A stretch of DNA of 64,000 nt from DASQFI01 sp963780895 (GTDB lineage Bacteria; Acidobacteriota; Vicinamibacteria; Vicinamibacterales; SCN-69-37). Position 1 is the stretch's first letter, and every line of letters begins with the position of its first letter. The position numbers and the translations under genes are program-made. Location of the stretch: contig CAWAEG010000001.1 in the NCBI GenBank assembly GCA_963780895.1, positions 124,001-188,000 on the forward strand, in the 5' to 3' direction. The notes beneath the pieces are model-generated. The model was not told where the DNA came from, ran no database searches, and saw nothing but the letters and a program-made list of their open reading frames with translations. This document shows positions 44,028 to 51,784 of the stretch, piece after piece.

Positions 44028-44801
44028 ATGGACGCCGTGTTCAAGGCGCTCGCCGACAAGACGCGCCGGAGACTGCTCGACGACCTCTTTAAAGAGGATG
44101 GGCAGACGCTGACCGCGCTCGAGCGCAGGCGATCGATGACGCGCTTCGGGGTCATGAAACATCTCCGCATCCTCGAGGACGCCGGCCTCGTGGTGACCAA
44201 ACGTCGCGGGCGCGAAAAGCTGCACTACTTGAATCCCGTCCCGATCCGGCTCGTTCATGACCGATGGGTGAGCAAATACGCCGAGCCCTGGGCAGCGACG
44301 TTGAGCCACCTGAAACACCGGCTGGAGGCAAAGACGATGGTGAAAGTATTCGAGATCTACATCAAGACGACACCGGAAAGTCTGTGGCAGGCCATTACCG
44401 ATCCCGATCTGCGCGAACAGTACACGTTCGGCGTGCGCGTCAAGTCGGATTGGACACCGGGTTCGCGCTATGTCGGTGAGGCAGGCCCGCGCACGGTCGG
44501 TCCCGGCTCGCCGATCTCGGAGGGTGAAAACCTCGAAGTCGATCCACCGCGGCGCCTCGTCCAGAGCTTCAGAGCGCTCTGGAGCGACGACGTCAAAAAG
44601 GAAGGCACGTCGCGAGTGACGTGGGAGATCGAGCCAGTCGGCGACTCATGCCGCTTGACGGTGACACACGATCAGCTTCGCGAGGGAGCAAATGCCGAGT
44701 TGTACGGGGGCTGGCCGATGGTGCTCTCGGGTCTCAAGACGCTTCTGGAAACCGGAAAGCCGCTGACGACACCGGCGTCGCTGATGTACCTCAAGGCTTG
44801 A
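44028..44801 (+). CDS. Fused ArsR-SRPBCC protein
   Basis: 257 residues from the ATG at 44028. Residues 1-~95: ArsR winged helix (VFKALADKTRRRLLDDLFKE, SMTRFGVMKHLRILEDAGLV, RRGREKLHYLNPVPIRLVHD). Residues ~100-255: SRPBCC/AHSA1 domain (VKVFEIYIKTTPESLWQAIT, YVGEAGPRTVGPGSPISEGE, WEIEPVGDSCRLTVTHDQL, WPMVLSGLKTLLETG). The fusion implies that ligand binding in the hydrophobic SRPBCC pocket controls DNA binding: a one-component sensor. The same two modules exist as separate genes at 12960-13797. Confidence 0.93.
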   Translation: MDAVFKALADKTRRRLLDDLFKEDGQTLTALERRRSMTRFGVMKHLRILEDAGLVVTKRRGREKLHYLNPVPIRLVHDRWVSKYAEPWAATLSHLKHRLEAKTMVKVFEIYIKTTPESLWQAITDPDLREQYTFGVRVKSDWTPGSRYVGEAGPRTVGPGSPISEGENLEVDPPRRLVQSFRALWSDDVKKEGTSRVTWEIEPVGDSCRLTVTHDQLREGANAELYGGWPMVLSGLKTLLETGKPLTTPASLMYLKA

Positions 44802-44857
44802 AGACAACCTTGACGTCTCGTGGGGCGGATGATGAACGCGGCTCGAGCTGAGCTACA

Positions 44858-44982
44858 GCGTCTTGCAGATCGGCGTAGCGTGTTCCGGAGCCCACCTTCG
44901 CTCTGCGAGCTCCGGTGGACAAGCCCGACCTTTGCGAGCACCGCGAGGCAGCAGGAACATGCGACGCCGATCTGCAAGACGC
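44858..44982. repeat. 125-bp intergenic palindrome
   Basis: Perfect 18-bp arms gcgtcttgcagatcggcg (44858-44875) and its reverse complement (44965-44982) are extended imperfectly inward (tgttcc / ggaaca). It lies between the convergent ends of the ArsR-SRPBCC gene and the PQQ-propeller gene. A half-copy-like stretch (cagatcggtgcagcgtgctcc) occurs at ~20935. Confidence 0.75.
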
Positions 44983-44995
44983 TCCGGACGGCGCG

Positions 44996-46852
44996 TCACC
45001 GCCCCGCGAGCGGCATCCGGAACGCGGCCATCTCCTCGCCGTTTCTGACCAGCAGCACGTCGCGCACCAGCACCGGATGGTTCCAGGTCTTGCCCTCGAT
45101 CCCTGGAACCTTAGCGATCTCCTTGAACCCGTCGGGCGTCGCGCCGACCAGCGCGAGCTCGCCTTCCTCCGACAACACGAGCAGCAGGTCCTGATCAGGG
45201 AGCAGCATGAGCTGGCCGCTCCCGTAACGTCCGCCCTTCCACACGCGCTTGCCGTCTTCGAGGTTGATGGCCGCGAGGATGCTGCCGTCGAACCCGAAGG
45301 CGTGGCCTTTATGGACGACGAAGTCGTTGAAGTACGGCTTGAGCCCCAGCGAGGTCCACCGCTCCTCCAGGCTCCAACCGCCGGTGCCCTGCTTCACCGA
45401 CAGCCGCCGGATGCCGAGACCTCCGGTCATGGCGATGCTGTTAATCAGGATGTCGCCGTTCGGAAGAATAGCTGGCTGCACGATGGTCGCTCCGCCCCCC
45501 TCCCACTCGAGCTCCCACAACACCTTGCCGTCGGCCGGCGCGACGCTGGTCGCGCCTGATCCGCTGAGCAGCAGAACTTGCGCCACTCCGTCCAGCGTCA
45601 CGAGGTGCGGTGAGCTGTAGCTCGTTAAGTGAGCCGGACCGGTCCAGCGCGGCTTGCCAGTGGCGATGTCGTAGCCGGCGAGTTTACCGCTGGTCGCCAC
45701 GATGACGACGTCGCCCACCACCAGCGGCGATCCCGAAAAGCCCCAGCCGGGAGTTTTCGTGGTGGTATCCGCGGCGGCGTTCCGCGACCAGACGACGGCG
45801 CCGGTCCGGGCGTCCAGCGCGTTCAGGACTCCCGTCGCACCAAGCGCGTAGACGCGATCGTTGTCGATGGTGGGTGTACCGCGCGGACCGGCGCCGCCGT
45901 TCGACTCCCAGAAGCGAACCGGATCGCGATGCCGCCACACGGGCGCGCCGGTTGACACCTTGTAACACGCGACGATCTCATCGTTGCCCCGCTGCTCCTG
46001 CGTATAAAGCAGGTCGCCTCGAACCGCGAACGACGACCAGCCCGGGCCGATTGGCCGGCCCCACAATTTGGCCGGCGGCGACGCGGACCAGTCGGTATCG
46101 ATGCGCACACCGTGAATCACGCCGTCGCGTTCGGGACCGCGGAACCCGGGCCAGTCGGGCTTCGGCATCGCCACGGGCGGCGCCGGGCTCGCGGCAACAG
46201 CTGGCGCGGGCACCGCCGTTCGTTCGCCCGCCGGTTTCGTCGGTGGCTGTTCTTTCGATGCCTCCGGGGTGGTTGGTGCAGGTGTCGGCGCCGGCGCGGG
46301 CGGCGGAGGTGCCGGTGTGTCATCCGATCGCGCCAGCAGCCGTTCCTCCGCCGTTGGTGTCCACCGCCAGGTGATCTGAGCCCCGCCCCCGCCAGTGATG
46401 CCGTCGGTCCGCAGCAGCGTAAACGCGCCGCACGCGAGCGCGATCGTCACGAGCATCGACGCCCAACGTCCTGCCGCCGAGCGGCCCCGGCCCGCCACGA
46501 CTCCCGCGACGAGGGCGAGGCCCAGCGGAATAATGGCGTACACCGGCAACATCAACCCCATCATTCCGCCGGCGATGGACTGATGAACGAGGCGCAACGT
46601 CACGAAGACCGCGACGACCATCAGGGCAAGGACGCCGATCCGTTCGAACCAGGGGGCGCGGCTGAAAAACAGCCACCAGACGAGAATCAGCAGCGTACCG
46701 ACCAGCCCACCCAGCACCCCGATCAGGGACGTCGCCGACGCGACGGCTGGCACGAGGTACCTGACCAGGACGATCAACACGGCCAGAACGACGATGGGTG
46801 TGAGCCAGCGCAGTTCTCGAACCGCCGGGGTGCTTGTTGGTAATGAAGTCAT
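44996..46852 (-). CDS. Membrane-anchored PQQ-like beta-propeller protein
   Basis: 618 residues from the ATG at 46850-46852 (a TTG at 46858 is less likely). About five N-terminal membrane helices (LTPIVVLAVLIVLVRYLV, LIGVLGGLVGTLLILVWW, IGVLALMVVAVFVTLRLV, MLPVYAIIPLGLALVAGVV, ASMLVTIALACGAFTLL) precede a Pro/Ala-rich linker (~185-235). A large periplasmic PQQ-like propeller starts at WPGFRGPERDGVI. Blade motifs are seen (GPVW-like GAPVWRHRD, VYALGATGVLNALDARTGAV). No catalytic quinoprotein residues can be confirmed, so it may be a binding/structural propeller. PadR lies 28 bp upstream, so the pair is probably an operon. Confidence 0.86.
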   Translation of the reverse strand: MTSLPTSTPAVRELRWLTPIVVLAVLIVLVRYLVPAVASATSLIGVLGGLVGTLLILVWWLFFSRAPWFERIGVLALMVVAVFVTLRLVHQSIAGGMMGLMLPVYAIIPLGLALVAGVVAGRGRSAAGRWASMLVTIALACGAFTLLRTDGITGGGGAQITWRWTPTAEERLLARSDDTPAPPPPAPAPTPAPTTPEASKEQPPTKPAGERTAVPAPAVAASPAPPVAMPKPDWPGFRGPERDGVIHGVRIDTDWSASPPAKLWGRPIGPGWSSFAVRGDLLYTQEQRGNDEIVACYKVSTGAPVWRHRDPVRFWESNGGAGPRGTPTIDNDRVYALGATGVLNALDARTGAVVWSRNAAADTTTKTPGWGFSGSPLVVGDVVIVATSGKLAGYDIATGKPRWTGPAHLTSYSSPHLVTLDGVAQVLLLSGSGATSVAPADGKVLWELEWEGGGATIVQPAILPNGDILINSIAMTGGLGIRRLSVKQGTGGWSLEERWTSLGLKPYFNDFVVHKGHAFGFDGSILAAINLEDGKRVWKGGRYGSGQLMLLPDQDLLLVLSEEGELALVGATPDGFKEIAKVPGIEGKTWNHPVLVRDVLLVRNGEEMAAFRMPLAGR

Positions 46853-46880
46853 CGTCAACCTTATTGATGCCGTAACACGG

Positions 46881-47246
46881 TCAGTCCTCCCGGCCGGGCG
46901 CCGGCGCAGGATTCATCACGCGGCCGATGGCGTTCACGAGCTGCGTCCAGCGCGATTCCTCGCGCAGAAGCTGCTTCTTGCCCTCGGGTGTGAGCCGGTA
47001 GAACTTTGCACGCTGATTCGCCTGGCTCACGCCCCACTCGGCTTTGAGCCAGCCGCGCTTCACGAGGCGGTGCAGGGCCGGATAAAGCGAGCCGGTTTCG
47101 ACCTTCAGCAGATCATCGGATTGCGCGCGGATGGATTGGCCGATGCCGTGGCCATGTTGCGGTCCCCACTGGAGCGTCCGCAGGACGAGCATGTCGAGAG
47201 TGCCCTGGAGGAGCTCCAGGCGCTGGTCGTCGGGGGTCTTCGCCAT
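46881..47246 (-). CDS. PadR-family transcriptional regulator
   Basis: 121 residues. LLQGTLDMLVLRTLQWGPQH and VETGSLYPALHRLVKRGWL define the short PadR type, close to the protein at 1922-2251. Unlike the other PadR genes here, it precedes a PQQ-propeller membrane protein rather than an ADOP. A long palindrome 3-42 bp upstream is the probable operator. Confidence 0.93.
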   Translation of the reverse strand: MAKTPDDQRLELLQGTLDMLVLRTLQWGPQHGHGIGQSIRAQSDDLLKVETGSLYPALHRLVKRGWLKAEWGVSQANQRAKFYRLTPEGKKQLLREESRWTQLVNAIGRVMNPAPAPGRED

Positions 47247-47248
47247 GG

Positions 47249-47288
47249 CTGTAGAAGGTCTACGGCCTTAGACGTAGGCCTTCTACAG
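47249..47288. promoter_or_regulatory. Putative PadR operator
   Basis: Arms ctgtagaaggtctac (47249-47263) and gtaggccttctacag (47274-47288) match at 14 of 15 positions around a 10-bp centre, which contains ccttagac. The half-site cttagac is shared with the palindrome upstream of the related PadR at 2251. Confidence 0.65.
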
Positions 47289-47358
47289 CTGGTTCCCGGA
47301 TGCGAACGCCCGTGCCCGCAAGGATTCCCAGCCGGAGAGACCATCGCGCTGCAAGCGA

Positions 47359-47449
47359 TTTCCAGATCGGCGGTTTCGGGAGTTGGGGGACGGGTCTTGC
47401 TCGCGCAAGCGAGACCCGTCCCCCAAATGCGAAACCGCCGATCTGGAAA
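47359..47449. repeat. 91-bp nested perfect palindrome
   Basis: Outer arms tttccagatcggcggtttcg (47359-47378) and its complement (47430-47449), 20 bp perfect. Inner arms gggggacgggtct (47385-47397) and agacccgtccccc (47412-47424), with a cttgc/gcaag tip. It shares the ggggacggg theme and nested design with the 23.6 and 26.1 kb palindromes. It lies after the stop of the LIC_10091-like gene (47482) and before the PadR gene. Confidence 0.88.
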
Positions 47450-47481
47450 ACACTCAAGCCGTTCCGGCCGGAGGTCGCTTG

Positions 47482-48510
47482 TTACTTCTGCTCAGCCGGA
47501 CATCGTCCTGTCTCGGCCGCCATCGGGCTGAAGGCATTCCTCCGGCCACCGGGCCGGATGAACACGCTCTCCGCGTCGAGCGGCAGAGCCGCGACGTTCA
47601 TACAGAACGAACCCCAGACGCCGTTGCGCTGCAAATACGACTCGACGTTCGACACATAGAACGCGCTCACCGTCGCCCCGCGCGCTCTGAGATACGCGCC
47701 CACCGCGCGCAACGCTTTCGGTCCCGCGAAGTCGCCGACGACCGGCACGATCAGATTCCGATCGTGCAGCGACTTCACCAGCTCGAAGTTGGTCTCGTTC
47801 GCAAGGAAGGTCCGTTCCTGCCCGGTCGCGCCGTCGATCGCCGACATGATCCTGGCGTAGGTGCCGCCCGATCCCGGGCGGCCTCTGATGGACGACGTGT
47901 AGTTGATGTCGGGACCGAATCGATGGAAGTTGCCGTACACGTATTCGATGCCGGCGATGTCGTCGGCGCCCAGCGGCAGGCCGCGGGTCTTTGTCAGGTG
48001 ATCGACGATCGCTTTCAGATTCGCCTTGAACGTCTCTTCGGTGCCCGGAATGATCTGCAGATACCAGCCCATCAGCTCGGCGGCCGAAGGGGTGGCCGGG
48101 AGATCCGCCGGGCGCTTGCGGCTGAACAGCCGCCCCACGAAGTCGGCGCGATCCGAAGACATCTCGAACAGCGCCTTGTACATGAGATGCAGGTGCAGAT
48201 TCCCGCGGCGGATGTCGGTGATGAACGCGATTCGAGGCCGCATGGCCGCGATGTACGTGAAGTTCTGCTCCGGTCCGACGCCCAAATAGACGCCCGACGG
48301 CTTCACACGCTCCGCGAGCGCTCCGGCAACGGACGAGACCTCGTTCTCGTTCGAGAGCAGGTTGTCCGGCGACCCCGAATTGGAGCGGAAGTAGCCATCC
48401 GGTTCCGACAACTGCTCGGTGAGCGCCCAGAATTCCTGGTTCGACAGCGAAGGTGGCAGGGTGTCGCGCGCCTGGGCCGCGATCGCCGGATGCAGAAGCA
48501 GCAGCGACAC
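47482..48510 (-). CDS. LIC_10091-like protein, exported
   Basis: 342 residues from a GTG at 48510. Family-like segments: SLSNQEFWALTEQLSEPDGY, NLLSNENEVSSVA, GVYLGVGPEQNFTYIAAMRP, DIRRGNLHLHLMYKALFEMS, FANETNFELVKSLHDRNLIV-like region and VIPVVGDFAGPKALRAVG-like region. The GVGPEQNFTYI stretch recalls a nucleotide-binding turn, but function is unknown. The GTG start gives a very short signal peptide (SLLLLHPAIAAQA). In the same frame upstream there is ASAAAAGALVSLL with a stop before any good start, so the true N-terminus may be disturbed by a frameshift at ~48540-48560. Confidence 0.78.
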   Translation of the reverse strand: MSLLLLHPAIAAQARDTLPPSLSNQEFWALTEQLSEPDGYFRSNSGSPDNLLSNENEVSSVAGALAERVKPSGVYLGVGPEQNFTYIAAMRPRIAFITDIRRGNLHLHLMYKALFEMSSDRADFVGRLFSRKRPADLPATPSAAELMGWYLQIIPGTEETFKANLKAIVDHLTKTRGLPLGADDIAGIEYVYGNFHRFGPDINYTSSIRGRPGSGGTYARIMSAIDGATGQERTFLANETNFELVKSLHDRNLIVPVVGDFAGPKALRAVGAYLRARGATVSAFYVSNVESYLQRNGVWGSFCMNVAALPLDAESVFIRPGGRRNAFSPMAAETGRCPAEQK

Positions 48511-48572
48511 GAGCGCGCCAGCCGCAGCGGCGCTGGCGCCAAAGCCGGGGTGTCGAAATAGAGGGCATCACG

Positions 48573-49196
48573 TCATCTTTCGACGAAGGAAAGGGGCTGG
48601 TGGATGGCAGGACCCAGGCCTGTCATGGATGTTCCGTCTATCCGGGAAAGCCGTTGAGATCGTTTGACGCGTTCCGCCTGCAGCAGGTGCCGGCGTTGGT
48701 GCCTCCAGACGACTTCCAAACCCGTTCCCACCGTGAAGCGCACCAGCGGAACGAATGGATTGACGAAGCGAACCCGATTGACGTCGAACTCGCTCGCGCG
48801 GCGGACGAGGTCCCGCGCCGCGTCGTTGCTCCGCACGAACTCGTCGAGCACCGACGGATCGACGTGCTGCGAAGGCGTGATCTTTCCCGGCGCGCGGCCG
48901 CGGCGGCGCTGCGTCGATGGATCGATCTGGGTGCGGATAAACCACCGGCCAAACCACCCGGGCGTGATCTCCTGCACCGGCGCGTGCGGGCGGCCGTCGA
49001 GCGCCCTGGCCATGGGTGGCAGGTACACCTGATTCGCCTTGAGCAGGTGATCGAGGCACTGGCCCACGCTCCACTGGCGCGGCGCGGGCTGCCAGTTCAG
49101 CTGCTCCAGACTCAACTCGCGGGCAACGGCGCTCGCCTGGCGATCGGAGGCATCGAGTTCCTCGAGCATGCGCGCCGCCCAGGCGGGAAGTATCAC
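48573..49196 (-). CDS. DinB/YfiT-like four-helix bundle protein
   Basis: 207 residues from a GTG at 49196; an ATG at 49169 is an alternative. DinB landmarks: LEELDASDRQASAVARELS, NWQPAPRQWSVGQCLDHLLK and VVWRHQRRHLLQAERV. The His residues in CLDH and in the HQRRH helix are the expected metal ligands. DinB-like proteins include thiol-dependent transferases (bacillithiol/mycothiol enzymes) but most are unassigned. It is 51 bp downstream of an ADOP permease on the same strand. Confidence 0.88.
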   Translation of the reverse strand: MILPAWAARMLEELDASDRQASAVARELSLEQLNWQPAPRQWSVGQCLDHLLKANQVYLPPMARALDGRPHAPVQEITPGWFGRWFIRTQIDPSTQRRRGRAPGKITPSQHVDPSVLDEFVRSNDAARDLVRRASEFDVNRVRFVNPFVPLVRFTVGTGLEVVWRHQRRHLLQAERVKRSQRLSRIDGTSMTGLGPAIHQPLSFVER

Positions 49197-49247
49197 GACG
49201 TGTCGCGTGATTGTCGCGTACCTCGCCGGACGACCGTTTGGCTTTTC

Positions 49248-51650
49248 CTATTCGTGGCGCAAGGCCTCTACGGCATTCAATCTGGTGACATGCCTGGCGG
49301 GTAGATAGCAGGCCAGGAGCGCGATCGCGAGCAGGAACAGCGGCACGGCGGTAAAGGTCAGTGGATCGACGGCGCTGACGCCATAGAGCAGACTCGCGAG
49401 CAGGCGTGTCGCGAGGAGCGCGGTTCCAAGGCCGATCGCGGCACCGACCAGGCACACGGCCATCCCCTGTTTCATCAGCAACGTGATCACGCTGACGATG
49501 GGTGCGCCGATCGCCAGCCGAATCCCAATCTCGCGCGTTCGCTGTTTGACGACATACGCCATCACGCCATACATCCCCACCGCCGCCAGGACCAGGCCGA
49601 ACGCACCCAGTACGCCTAGAAATGTCGCGCCAAGACGCGGCAGCATCTGCTGCAGCTGCAGACCTTCGTCGAGCGTGCGGAACTGGAACGCCGGCCAGTT
49701 TGGAACGAGGGCTTTCACTTCGCGCTCGACCGCCGAGCTCAATCGCATCGGATCCCCTGTCGTCCGAGCCGCGAGGGAGAGGGTCTGATTGGTGCTCTCC
49801 GTCTGCGCAAGCGGGCGATACAGAAACAGCTGGGAGGTCTCGGCCAGGGTCCGATACTTCGCATCTCTCGCGATCCCCACGATCTGGATGACCGCGTCTC
49901 GATTGCGGATGCGTTGACCGAGGGCGGTGCCGTCTGGCCAGAACCGCCGGGCCATCGACTCGTTGATGATGGCCACCGGCGGCGCCGACGCGCCATCCGC
50001 AGTCGTGAACTCGCGTCCGCTCAACAGGCGAATCCGTAATGTTTCGAAATATTTCGGGCCGGCCCGTGAGAAGCCGATTCGGTGGCCTTCCCGAGGCTCG
50101 ATGCCCTCGACCGAAAAGAACGCAGTGCTGCCGCTGAACCACAGCGGCACTGGGTCCATGAGCGAGGCGGCTTCGACACCCGGCAGCGCGGCAACACGGT
50201 CCGCCAGCGCCTGGTCGAACCCAGGTGGCTTCTCGACACGAACGCCCGACTGATTCGTGGAAATCGGAAGAATGAGCACGTGATCTGTAGAAAAGCCCGG
50301 ATCCATCGTGGACGCATTCAGCCAGCTCCTGACGAACAGCCCGCACGGAATCAGGAGGATCAGCGACAGCGCCATCTGGAGGGCAATCACGGCGCTGCGC
50401 AGGTTGAACCCTGGCGCAAACCGTCGGACGCCCGGCTTCGAACCCTGAAACCCGGCAGCCAGCCCGACGATCGTCGCCGTCAGCATCGCCACGCCCAGCG
50501 TGAACGCGAAGCTGCGAAGATCAAGCCGGAACGCGATCGGCAGGGTCGGCGCCTCCGGCTGCCCAATCAGCGTTGGCTGCTTGAAGGCGACGACGACATC
50601 GAGAAGCCACCAGGCGAACACCAGGCCGACGCCGCCTGCGGCGGCACAAATCAACACACTCTCGGTCAGCCACAGCCGAATCAGTCGCGCCCGGCCGCTG
50701 CCGAGCGCCATTCGCAAGGACATTTCCCGCTGACGTTCGGCGGCCCGGGCGATGAGCAGGTTCGTCACGTTCGTGCACGCCAACATCAGGACGAGCAATC
50801 CAACCGCGAACGCTCCCCCGGCAAGCGCGAGCGTGTCCAGTGTGAAGCCCGCGGAGCGCTGACGAGCCGGCCTGACCCTCACCTGTTCTCCAGGCGGCAA
50901 CCGCACGGCATGGTTCGCCCCGGCCATGGCCGCTTGGGCCTGGACGACCGTGACGCCCGGCGCGAGTTGGGCCACCGTCGAGAGCCAGTGTTCGTCCCCC
51001 GTGAGCCGGCCCGGCTCGCCCATGAGGTGAGCCCATGTCGTCAACGGTATCCACAGGTCCGCAGACACTTCCGCATCAAGTCCGGTGAATCCTTCCGTGC
51101 CGACGCCGATGACGGTGAACGGACGAGTGTTCAAGATGAGGGTCTTGCCGACGATCCCCGGATCCGAGGCAAAACGCCGTTGCCAGAACGCGTGACTCAG
51201 GATCGCGACGAACTGAACAACAGAGGGGCCGTCGGCGTCGGGATCGAACGGCCGCCCGAGGCGGACGTTCACGTCCGACATCAAGAAGAACTCAGGCGTC
51301 ACGATCTCGGCATAGACCTGATCCCGGCGATCGCCGTCGGCGAGCGACAGATGCCGGGCCCCGCTGAACGCCATGACCTTCGAGAAGGTGTCCGTTCGAG
51401 TCCGGTAGTGCTGATAGGCAGGAAACGACGTGCCGCGATCGGAGTTCTCCGCGCTGGCGTGGTAGACGTAGACCGTCCGATCGAGGGCTCGCAGGGGCAA
51501 TGGACGCCAGAGGAGCGCATTGAGCGCACTGAAGATCGCCGTGTTGACGCCGATGCCCAGGGCCAGGGACAGCACGGCCACGACGACAAAGCCCGGCTGC
51601 CTGCCGAGGCTGCGCAGACTGTACCGAATGTTTCGTGACAAGGCGTCCAT
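49248..51650 (-). CDS. ADOP-family FtsX/MacB-like permease (short N-terminus)
   Basis: 800 residues from the ATG at 51648-51650, preceded by aggag; longer frames begin in repeats. No N-terminal extension: it starts MDALSRNIRYSLRSLGRQPG. Two periplasmic domains (with AILSHAFWQRRFASDPGIVG and LIIN-type APPVAIINESMARRFWPDG) and two FtsX blocks (ACTNVTNLLIARAAERQRE; YVVKQRTREIGIRLAIGAP). It ends RLNAVEALRHE. No PadR adjoins it. It lies downstream of the TonB receptor on the same strand, separated by a repeat hairpin. Confidence 0.92.
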   Translation of the reverse strand: MDALSRNIRYSLRSLGRQPGFVVVAVLSLALGIGVNTAIFSALNALLWRPLPLRALDRTVYVYHASAENSDRGTSFPAYQHYRTRTDTFSKVMAFSGARHLSLADGDRRDQVYAEIVTPEFFLMSDVNVRLGRPFDPDADGPSVVQFVAILSHAFWQRRFASDPGIVGKTLILNTRPFTVIGVGTEGFTGLDAEVSADLWIPLTTWAHLMGEPGRLTGDEHWLSTVAQLAPGVTVVQAQAAMAGANHAVRLPPGEQVRVRPARQRSAGFTLDTLALAGGAFAVGLLVLMLACTNVTNLLIARAAERQREMSLRMALGSGRARLIRLWLTESVLICAAAGGVGLVFAWWLLDVVVAFKQPTLIGQPEAPTLPIAFRLDLRSFAFTLGVAMLTATIVGLAAGFQGSKPGVRRFAPGFNLRSAVIALQMALSLILLIPCGLFVRSWLNASTMDPGFSTDHVLILPISTNQSGVRVEKPPGFDQALADRVAALPGVEAASLMDPVPLWFSGSTAFFSVEGIEPREGHRIGFSRAGPKYFETLRIRLLSGREFTTADGASAPPVAIINESMARRFWPDGTALGQRIRNRDAVIQIVGIARDAKYRTLAETSQLFLYRPLAQTESTNQTLSLAARTTGDPMRLSSAVEREVKALVPNWPAFQFRTLDEGLQLQQMLPRLGATFLGVLGAFGLVLAAVGMYGVMAYVVKQRTREIGIRLAIGAPIVSVITLLMKQGMAVCLVGAAIGLGTALLATRLLASLLYGVSAVDPLTFTAVPLFLLAIALLACYLPARHVTRLNAVEALRHE

Positions 51651-51699
51651 GACAGCTCCTGCGTTGGTACAACGCGTGGGAGCGGGATGGGTTAACTGG

Positions 51700-51777
51700 C
51701 ATTGAGTAATTGAGCAATTGAGTAATCGGGTAATTGACCTGCAATTACTCAATTACCAATTACCCAATTACCCAATG
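51700..51777. repeat. Hairpin of iterated taattgag/ctcaatta repeats
   Basis: Left arm 51700-51736 (cattgagtaattgagcaatt...) and right arm 51742-51777 (caattactcaattaccaatt...) are imperfect inverted repeats made of 7-8 bp units. They lie between the TonB-receptor stop (51785) and the ADOP start (51650). The very AT-rich composition contrasts with the surroundings. It may act as a terminator or be a mobile short repeat. Confidence 0.7.
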
Positions 51778-51784
51778 CTCTTGT

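Noticed and set aside
43992..44030. TTG start at 43992 for the ArsR-SRPBCC gene
   Set aside because: The added residues would be encoded by the promoter and operator; the ATG at 44028 gives a normal ArsR N-terminus.
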